From Streptomyces griseorubiginosus (lineage in GTDB: Bacteria; Actinomycetota; Actinomycetes; Streptomycetales; Streptomycetaceae), in the NCBI RefSeq assembly GCF_001514195.1, contig NZ_KQ948738.1, positions 640,605-704,604 of the forward strand: a stretch of 64,000 bases of DNA, read 5' to 3'. The notes below the pieces were generated by a model. That model did no database searches. It saw only the letters and a program-made list of their open reading frames with translations, and had not been told where the DNA came from. Of the stretch, positions 58,494 to 64,000 are shown one piece after another. The position numbers and the translations under genes are program-made. Position 1 is the first letter of the stretch. Each line of letters starts with the position of its first letter.

Positions 58494-59345
58494 TCACCGG
58501 GAGGACGACCGAGCGTAGTCAGGCCGCTTCGCCGCTCGCAAGGCGTCCACGACGATCTTGTCCGACCGCTCCACGACCACGGTGGCCTGCTCCTTCTCAA
58601 GAGTCTGCACCACGCCTCCAGGGATGTTGAGCGCCGGTTCCAGGTCCTGCGGATTGCCGATGACCTTGAAACGAAACGGAGCGGTGATCTTGTTCCCGTC
58701 GACACTCACGCTTTTGTCGGAGTCCGACAGATAGGTGCCGGCGACGACCCGCACGCCGTTCACCTGGATCGCCTCCGCGCCCGCCGCCCGCAGCTCCTGG
58801 ATCGCGTCGAGCAGCATGTCCGACTCGACCGTCCCCTTGGTGTCCTCGATCGTCATCTCGATGCCCGGCCCCTGCGCGGCCACCGTGCCCGCGAGGATGC
58901 CGAGTTGCCGCTCCTTCTCGACCGTCTGCTTGCGGGCCTCCTCCGCCTGGTCGGAGCTGTTCTCCAGCTCGTCCCGCTGCTTCTCGAGGCCCTGCTTCTC
59001 GTCTTCAAGACGCTGGGTGCGGTCGTCCAGTTCATCGAGGATGCGGACGAGATCCTCCTGCCTCGCCCCGCGCAGCGCACTGTCGCTGTCACTGTTCGAC
59101 GCCACCTGGACGGCGAGACCGAACCCGAGGCCGAACAGCAGCACCGCGACGATGAGTTGGGCCCGGGTCACACGCGGCGGCCACAGGCCCTGGACCAGCC
59201 TCTGACGACCGGTCAGGCCGGGCTCCGCCGCCGGACCGGCGGTCTCCTCGACAGGCGTCGCCGGCTGCTCCGCCGGGAGTTCCTCGGGCAGTTCCCTGCG
59301 CAGCCCGTTGCCGGGCGTCTCCTCCTGCTCGCTCATCGGCGTCAC
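58494..59345 (-). CDS. DUF881 membrane protein (second of two)
   Basis: 283 residues; GTG 59345 overlaps the small-basic-protein stop (GTGA), with ATG 59336 as an alternative. A polar head, one membrane helix (AQLIVAVLLFGLGFGLAVQV), a coiled coil (about 100-150, ELDDRTQRLEDEKQGLEKQR), and the DUF881 domain with GPGIEMTIEDTKGTVESDML and AIQELRAAGAEAIQVNGVRV. Homologues (YlxW/YlxX) flank division genes in Firmicutes. Part of a DUF881-DUF1290-DUF881 operon, a conserved actinobacterial/Firmicute arrangement of unknown function. Confidence 0.92.
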   Translation of the reverse strand: MTPMSEQEETPGNGLRRELPEELPAEQPATPVEETAGPAAEPGLTGRQRLVQGLWPPRVTRAQLIVAVLLFGLGFGLAVQVASNSDSDSALRGARQEDLVRILDELDDRTQRLEDEKQGLEKQRDELENSSDQAEEARKQTVEKERQLGILAGTVAAQGPGIEMTIEDTKGTVESDMLLDAIQELRAAGAEAIQVNGVRVVAGTYLSDSDKSVSVDGNKITAPFRFKVIGNPQDLEPALNIPGGVVQTLEKEQATVVVERSDKIVVDALRAAKRPDYARSSSR

Positions 59346-59674
59346 GCCCTGAAGACGTGCCGGCGGATCGCCGCGGCGTTCGAGAAGATACGGATCCCGA
59401 GCACGACGACGACACCGGTCGACAGCTGGGCACCCACACCCAGCTTGTCGCCCAGGAACACGATCAGCGCGGCCACGACCACGTTCGACAGGAACGACAC
59501 GACGAAGACCTTGTCGTCGAAGATGCCGTCGAGCATGGCGCGCAGACCACCGAAGACGGCGTCCAGCGCCGCCACCACGGCGATCGGCAGATAAGGCTCG
59601 ACAACAGCCGGAACCTCGGGCCGGACCAACAGGCCGGCCACGACTCCCACGACGAGGCCCAGTACGGCGATCAC
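59342..59674 (-). CDS. Small basic protein (DUF1290 family)
   Basis: 110 residues; GTG 59674 overlaps the upstream DUF881 stop (GTGA). Three membrane helices (AVLGLVVGVVAGLLVRPEVP, AVVAALDAVFGGLRAML, VVVAALIVFLGDKLGVGAQL) with DDKVFVVSFLSN between, the DUF1290 Sbp signature. Its fixed place between two DUF881 genes and tight coupling imply a membrane complex. No function is established. Confidence 0.93.
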   Translation of the reverse strand: MIAVLGLVVGVVAGLLVRPEVPAVVEPYLPIAVVAALDAVFGGLRAMLDGIFDDKVFVVSFLSNVVVAALIVFLGDKLGVGAQLSTGVVVVLGIRIFSNAAAIRRHVFRA

Positions 59675-60567
59675 GATGTGCCCTTCTCAGTTCTCGGCTT
59701 TGCTGTACGTACGATCACACTCGGTGCGGCCGGCAGCCGGAGGTCGTCCTCCACGGAGATCGCGGTCCGGATGCCGTAGTCCCCTTGCAGGGCGTGCAGA
59801 TACAGCCCGTCGGCGCTGTTCTGGAACTTGGTGCTCAGCCGCTGCCCGTCCCCCACCGCGAGCACCGTATACGGCGGAACCAGCGGCTTGTTGTCGACCA
59901 GTATCGCGTCACCCGCGGCCCTGATCGCCGACAGCGCGGTCAGCCGCTGTCCGTTGATGGAGATGGCCTCGGCACCCGATTCCCACAGCCCGTTGACCAC
60001 ACGCTGCATGTCCCGGTCGCGCACCCGCCCGGTGTCGGAGAAGCCGGACGTCTCACGCGGGTTGCCGTCGCCGCCCGTGGTGGCTTCCTTGGCGTCGTTC
60101 ACGACCAGCTTGACGCCGGGACCGTGCACCGCCGCGGCGCCCGACAGGATGCCCACGAGGTCCGCCTTGCCGCTCTCCCCGCTCTCCTTGAGCGCCTCCC
60201 GCTGCCGCGAACTCACGTCGTCGCGCAGCTTGTCGACATTCTCCTCGAGCGTGTCAGCCGTGTCGCCCTCGCGGTCGATGCGGTCGATGAGCTCCTGGCG
60301 CTCCTTGGCCACCACCGGAGCCGCCACCCGCGCCTGAGCCGCTCCCACGGTCACGACCAGGGCGGCGAGCACCAGGCCGAGGGCCAGACCGAGTCTCGCC
60401 CGCAACGTCTTGGGCAGCCCACCCTCGCCGGCGGCCTTCTTGCGGGCCGCCGCCTCGGCGTACCCGTCGTCGAGGCTGTGGTCCATGACGTTGGTGAGCA
60501 GCGACATGGAGGCGTCCGGACGCGGGGGTCGCGTGGGGGTGCTCCGAATGGGGGGCTGCTGCGGCAT
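59671..60567 (-). CDS. DUF881 membrane protein (first of two)
   Basis: About 298 residues; ATG 60567 chosen (ATG 60576 three codons earlier). A Pro/Arg head, a membrane helix (ARLGLALGLVLAALVVTVGA), a coiled coil (about 80-130), and the DUF881 domain: GPGVKLVVNDAKEATTGGDG, MQRVVNGLWESGAEAISING. It starts the three-gene DUF881-DUF1290-DUF881 unit and follows the sugar nucleotidyltransferase by about 105 bp. The start RBS is weak, so the exact start is unsure. Confidence 0.9.
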   Translation of the reverse strand: MPQQPPIRSTPTRPPRPDASMSLLTNVMDHSLDDGYAEAAARKKAAGEGGLPKTLRARLGLALGLVLAALVVTVGAAQARVAAPVVAKERQELIDRIDREGDTADTLEENVDKLRDDVSSRQREALKESGESGKADLVGILSGAAAVHGPGVKLVVNDAKEATTGGDGNPRETSGFSDTGRVRDRDMQRVVNGLWESGAEAISINGQRLTALSAIRAAGDAILVDNKPLVPPYTVLAVGDGQRLSTKFQNSADGLYLHALQGDYGIRTAISVEDDLRLPAAPSVIVRTAKPRTEKGTS

Positions 60568-60672
60568 GCCGCACATCGTCGCACGTCGCGGCCCCTACCT
60601 CCGAATGGCCCCATCGGCGTGCCGGACACGCCCCCTTGGGGACACATGTCCGGCACGCGCGCGTGCGTGGGC

Positions 60673-63168
60673 TCAGCGGCCGGCGCTGTCCACGACCGCC
60701 GACCACTCGTCCAGCAGGGCCTGCGCGGACGCGTCGTCCGGCCCCTCGGCCCACAGGTGGGTGACCGCCTCGGCCGGGTCGGGCAGCACCATCACCCAGC
60801 GTCCGTCGGTCTCGACGACCCGGACACCGTCGGTCGTGTCGACAAAGCGATCGCCCGCCGCCTCCACGACCCGCCGCATCACCAGTCCCTTGACGGCCCA
60901 CGGCGTTGCCAGGTCCCGCTTGAGAACATGCGCCCGCGGGATCCGCGCGTCGATCTGGCTGAGCGTGAGCTGCGTCCGCGCCACCAGCCCGATCAGGCGT
61001 ACGAAGGCCGCCGTACCGTCGAAGACACTGCTGAACTCCGGCACGATGAAGGCACCCTTGCCGTCACCGCCGAAGATCGTCGAGTCGTCGCGTCCGACCC
61101 TGGTGAGGTCGTCGGGCGAGGTGGTGGTCCATTCGACCTGCGTACCGTGATACGCCGCCACCTGCTCCGCGATCCGCGTGGTCGTCACGGGAAGCGCCAC
61201 ACGGCCGCTGCGCCGCTCGGCGGCGACCAGGTCGAGCATGACGAGCAGGGCGCGGTCGTCCTCGATGATCCGCCCCTTCTCGTCCACCAGGGACAGCCGC
61301 TCGCCGACCGGGTCGAACCGCACACCGAACGCGGCCCGCGCGGACGCCACGATCTCTCCCAGCCGCACCAGGCCGGACCGCCGTGCGTCGGCCGTCTCGG
61401 TCGGCCGGGACTCGTCGAGTCCCGGGTTGATGGTGAGCGAGTCCACCCCGAGCTTCCCGAGCAGACTCGGCAGCACCAGACCCGCGCTGCCGTTCGAGGC
61501 GTCGACGACCACCTTCAGCCCGGACTCGGCGATTCCGGTGATGTCCACGTTCCGCAACAGCGAACCGGTGTACGAGTCGAAGACGCTCGCCGGGAAGTGC
61601 AGATCCCCGATCTCACCGGGGAACGCCCGCCGGTACTCCTGCCGTGCGAACACCCGGTCCAGCTTCCGCTGGCTGCCTTGCGAAAGGTCCGCGCCCCGCC
61701 CGTCGAAGAACATGATGTCCACGGAGTCCGGCACCCCGGGCGTGGTCCGGATCATGATCCCGCCGGCACTGCCCCGCGCGGTCTGCTGTCGCGCCACGGG
61801 CAGCGGTACGTTCTCCAGGTCGCGTACGTCGATGGCGCTGGCCTGAAGGGCGGAGATCACCGCCCGCTTCAGCGCTCGGGCGCCTCGGGAGTGATCGCGG
61901 GCCGTGGTGACCGTCGAGCCCTTCTTGAGGGTCGTCGCGTAGGCACCGGCCAGTCTGACGGCGAGTTCCGGTGTGATCTCGACGTTCAGGATGCCGGAGA
62001 CCCCGCGGGCGCCGAAGAGATGCGCCTGGCCCCTGGACTCCCAGATGACCGAGGTGTTGACGAAGGCGCCGGCTTCGATGGTCTTGAACGGGTAGACCCG
62101 GACATTCCCCTGAATAATCGATTCCTCGCCGACGAGGCATTCGTCGCCGATGACGGCGCCGTCCTCGATCCGCGCGGCACGCATGATGTCGGTGTTCTTC
62201 CCGACGACACAGCCGCGGAGATTGCTCTGCTGCCCCACGTACACGTTGTCGTGCACGACGGCCTTGTGCAGAAAGGCCCCGCTCTTCACGACGACATTGG
62301 AGCCGACGACGGTGTGTTCCCGGATCTCGGCGCCGGCCTCGACCTTGGCGTAGTCCCCGATGTACAGGGGACCGCGGAGAACGGCATCGGGATGCACTTC
62401 GGCACCCTCGGCCACCCATACGCCCGGGGAGAGCTCGAACCCGTCGATCTCGACGTCGACCTTGCCCTCGAGGACGTCGGCCTGGGCCTTCACATAGCTC
62501 TCGTGGGTACCGACGTCCTCCCAGTAGCCCTCCGCGACATAGCCGTAGACCGGCTTGCCTTCCTTCATCAACTGGGGAAAGACGTCACCGGACCAGTCGA
62601 CAGGCACGTCGGCCTCGACATAGTCGAAGACCTCGGGCTCCATGACATAGATGCCCGTGTTCACGGTGTCCGAGAAGACCTGGCCCCAGGTCGGCTTCTC
62701 CAGGAAGCGCTCGACCTTGCCCTCTTCGTCGACGATGGTGATACCGAATTCAAGGGGATTGGGCACCCGCGTCAGACAGACGGTGACCAGCGCGCCCTTT
62801 TCCTTGTGGAAGTTGATGAGCTCGGTGAGGTCGAAGTCGGTCAGGGCATCACCGGAGATGACAAGGAAAGCATCGTCCTTCAACGCCTCTTCGGCGTTCT
62901 TGACGCTTCCGGCGGTACCGAGTGGCTTCTCCTCATTGGCATAGGAGAGCTCCATGCCGAGCTCCTCGCCGTCACCGAAGTAGTTCTTGACCAGGGAGGC
63001 CAGGAACTGGACGGTGACCACGGTCTCGTTGAGCCCATGCCTTTTGAGCAGCCTCAGAACGTGCTCCATGATCGGCCGGTTGGCCACCGGCAGGAGCGGC
63101 TTGGGCATGCTTGAGGTCATGGGACGAAGGCGTGTGCCTTCGCCTCCGGCCATCACGACGGCCTTCAT
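60673..63168 (-). CDS. Mannose-1-phosphate guanylyltransferase with degenerate phosphomannomutase domain
   Basis: 831 residues, ATG 63168. Residues 1-235 are a nucleotidyltransferase (VVMAGGEGTRLRPMTSSMPK, the GxGTRLRP loop; DALTDFDLTE). Residues 250-360 form a left-handed beta-helix of hexapeptides. Residues 380-831 are a phosphohexomutase fold, but the catalytic serine loop reads GGIMIRTTPGVPDSVDIMFF where active enzymes have TASHNP, and the metal loop reads FDPVGERLS instead of DGDGDR. The mutase half therefore seems inactive or altered. It would make GDP-mannose (or another NDP-sugar) for glycans. It follows the phosphatidyltransferase gene. Confidence 0.9.
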   Translation of the reverse strand: MKAVVMAGGEGTRLRPMTSSMPKPLLPVANRPIMEHVLRLLKRHGLNETVVTVQFLASLVKNYFGDGEELGMELSYANEEKPLGTAGSVKNAEEALKDDAFLVISGDALTDFDLTELINFHKEKGALVTVCLTRVPNPLEFGITIVDEEGKVERFLEKPTWGQVFSDTVNTGIYVMEPEVFDYVEADVPVDWSGDVFPQLMKEGKPVYGYVAEGYWEDVGTHESYVKAQADVLEGKVDVEIDGFELSPGVWVAEGAEVHPDAVLRGPLYIGDYAKVEAGAEIREHTVVGSNVVVKSGAFLHKAVVHDNVYVGQQSNLRGCVVGKNTDIMRAARIEDGAVIGDECLVGEESIIQGNVRVYPFKTIEAGAFVNTSVIWESRGQAHLFGARGVSGILNVEITPELAVRLAGAYATTLKKGSTVTTARDHSRGARALKRAVISALQASAIDVRDLENVPLPVARQQTARGSAGGIMIRTTPGVPDSVDIMFFDGRGADLSQGSQRKLDRVFARQEYRRAFPGEIGDLHFPASVFDSYTGSLLRNVDITGIAESGLKVVVDASNGSAGLVLPSLLGKLGVDSLTINPGLDESRPTETADARRSGLVRLGEIVASARAAFGVRFDPVGERLSLVDEKGRIIEDDRALLVMLDLVAAERRSGRVALPVTTTRIAEQVAAYHGTQVEWTTTSPDDLTRVGRDDSTIFGGDGKGAFIVPEFSSVFDGTAAFVRLIGLVARTQLTLSQIDARIPRAHVLKRDLATPWAVKGLVMRRVVEAAGDRFVDTTDGVRVVETDGRWVMVLPDPAEAVTHLWAEGPDDASAQALLDEWSAVVDSAGR

Positions 63169-63284
63169 GTCGGAAGCGTCCTCCTCCAAGAGATGACGGT
63201 CTAGCCGACTTCACCCGTCCAGATTGTCCCGCACTTTTCCGCCGGCGGCCATCGAGCCGCTTCGGCCGTGCCGCAGGGACGAGT

Positions 63285-63893
63285 TCAATCGGCCATGGCG
63301 TCCGCGCGAATCAGGCGGCGGACTTGCACCACATAGAGGACTCCTGCCCACCAGTACAGGGTTGTACCCCATCCAGCGAACGCCCATCCGAAAATAGCAG
63401 CGAGTGACGAGATCCAACCCGTTCCGTCACTGAGCAGGAGCAAGGGGAAGGCGTACATCAAGTTGAAGGTGGCGGCCTTGCCGAGGAAGTTCACCTGGGG
63501 CGGCGGATAACCGTGACGCCTGAGGATGCCCACCATCACCAGGAGAACCAGCTCGCGCAAGAGAAGTGCAGCCGTCAACCAGATCGGCAGAATCTCGCGC
63601 CAGGTGAGTCCGACCAGGGTCGACAGAATGTAGAGCCGGTCGGCGGCGGGATCGAGCAGCCGGCCGAGGCTGCTGATCTGGTTCCACTTGCGTGCCAGCT
63701 TGCCGTCGAGGTAGTCACTGATCCCGCTCAGCGCCAGTACCAGCAACGCCCAGGTGTCACTCTTCGGCCCCCCGAACTCGGGCCTGAGGATCAGCCACAG
63801 GAAGAGCGGCACCCCGACGAGCCGCGCCATGCTGAGGATGTTGGGGATGGTGAGGACCCGGTCCGTCTGGACCCGGGTCTCCTGGACCTCCAC
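63285..63893 (-). CDS. CDP-alcohol phosphatidyltransferase
   Basis: 202 residues from GTG 63893, with GGAGG seven bases upstream. RVLTIPNILSMARLVGVPLF begins the first helix; ISDYLDGKLARKWNQISSLG with GRLLDPAADR is the full CDP-OH-P motif D-x2-DG-x2-AR-x8-G-x3-D-x3-D. Five or six membrane helices. The enzyme joins a diacylglycerol-CDP to glycerol phosphate, inositol phosphate or cardiolipin precursor; a PgsA-like (phosphatidylglycerophosphate) role is likely but not proven. It opens the leftward envelope block. Confidence 0.92.
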   Translation of the reverse strand: MEVQETRVQTDRVLTIPNILSMARLVGVPLFLWLILRPEFGGPKSDTWALLVLALSGISDYLDGKLARKWNQISSLGRLLDPAADRLYILSTLVGLTWREILPIWLTAALLLRELVLLVMVGILRRHGYPPPQVNFLGKAATFNLMYAFPLLLLSDGTGWISSLAAIFGWAFAGWGTTLYWWAGVLYVVQVRRLIRADAMAD

Positions 63894-63949
63894 CCGGGGG
63901 CCTCCTGTGGGAAACGTGCCAACGATGCTCCCTGACCCTACCTCAACGC

Positions 63950-63991
63950 AAAAAAGCTCTGGCTCTTGGGCAGTGCCCAAGAGCCAGAGCT
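63950..63991 (-). terminator. Intrinsic terminator of a gene beyond the right edge
   Basis: Arms AGCTCTGGCTCTTGGGC (63955-63971) and GCCCAAGAGCCAGAGCT (63975-63991) with loop AGT form a perfect 17-bp hairpin; on the minus strand it is followed by six T residues (63950-63955). It ends a leftward transcript that enters from beyond 64000, separating it from the phosphatidyltransferase gene. Confidence 0.92.
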
Positions 63992-64000
63992 ATAAAAGGA

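Noticed and set aside
59785..63114. Long open frame on the + strand opposite the sugar-nucleotide and DUF881 genes
   Set aside because: It mirrors genes with clear family motifs on the minus strand; its composition is Val/Gly/Asp/His-rich, as expected for antisense of high-GC coding DNA.

Overview
The window is high-GC actinobacterial DNA, almost certainly from a Streptomyces chromosome. Supporting signs are third-position GC bias in every gene, many GTG starts, leaderless genes with a TANNNT box 6-7 bases before the start codon, a DUF5999 protein, an LAXTG-type sortase substrate and a divergent EF-Tu beginning MSKTAYVRTKPHL (tuf3-like). From memory, the order tuf3 - thiolase - uppP - lnt - ung - fabG pair - xylose ABC/xylanase - gcvP - dinB - FtsR/GarA-type cluster - mannose-1-phosphate guanylyltransferase - CDP-alcohol phosphatidyltransferase resembles the S. 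coelicolor chromosome near tuf3. No insertion sequence, prophage, CRISPR array, tRNA or rRNA was seen.

Layout. 1-12.5 kb: start of tuf3, a TVP38 membrane protein, a thiolase divergent from an HxlR regulator, undecaprenyl-diphosphatase, a flavin monooxygenase, apolipoprotein N-acyltransferase, a Gfo/Idh oxidoreductase, a DinB protein, small lipoproteins, a psuG remnant and uracil-DNA glycosylase. 12.5-20 kb: an orphan oligopeptide-type binding protein, two FabG-like reductases, a HipA-like kinase/DUF3037 pair, a Rieske lipoprotein, a catalytic-residue-less isochorismatase homologue divergent from a PPOX-fold protein, and a LysR regulator. 20-28.6 kb: a MocR regulator divergent from PPOX/PaiB-like flavin proteins, two EamA exporters, a Clp-N protein, an SRPBCC protein, a PadR regulator and a lipase-like hydrolase. 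28.7-37.5 kb: an ECF41 sigma factor with an NDH-2-like flavoprotein, PhzF, a CPBP protease, a binding-protein/von Willebrand A fusion, VanZ and an LAXTG surface protein. 37.5-40.7 kb: a GCS2 ligase and several small Streptomyces proteins. 40.9-47 kb: a LacI regulator and a sugar ABC-importer/GH10 xylanase operon sharing operator-like palindromes. 47-53.5 kb: an APC transporter, a TOBE-repeat protein, and gcvP behind a tandem glycine riboswitch. 53.4-64 kb: a PRC-barrel protein, DNA polymerase IV, then a leftward envelope/division/metabolism block (MerR, DUF151, FtsR-like MerR, FHA, DUF881-DUF1290-DUF881, sugar nucleotidyltransferase with a degenerate phosphomannomutase domain, CDP-alcohol phosphatidyltransferase).

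How the genes fit together. The xylan block is a self-contained unit: secreted xylanase, lipoprotein binder, two permeases and a LacI repressor (the ATPase is missing, as is usual when a shared MsiK-type ATPase serves several importers). The right-hand block mirrors the mycobacterial Rv1827-Rv1832 neighbourhood (GarA, MerR, DUF151, MerR, GcvB). Envelope themes recur: lipid carrier recycling (UppP), lipoprotein acylation (Lnt), phospholipid synthesis, sugar-nucleotide supply and surface anchoring.

The most unusual items are: a 56-bp triplication of the MocR-LysR junction that creates two 16-codon minigenes; an isochorismatase homologue with all three catalytic positions replaced; a sugar-nucleotide enzyme whose phosphomannomutase half lacks its catalytic motifs; the HipA-like/DUF3037 kinase pair without HipB; a psuG fragment; several perfect palindromes in divergent promoters; and several minisatellites. 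All functional statements are read from sequence and family knowledge; nothing was searched or computed.
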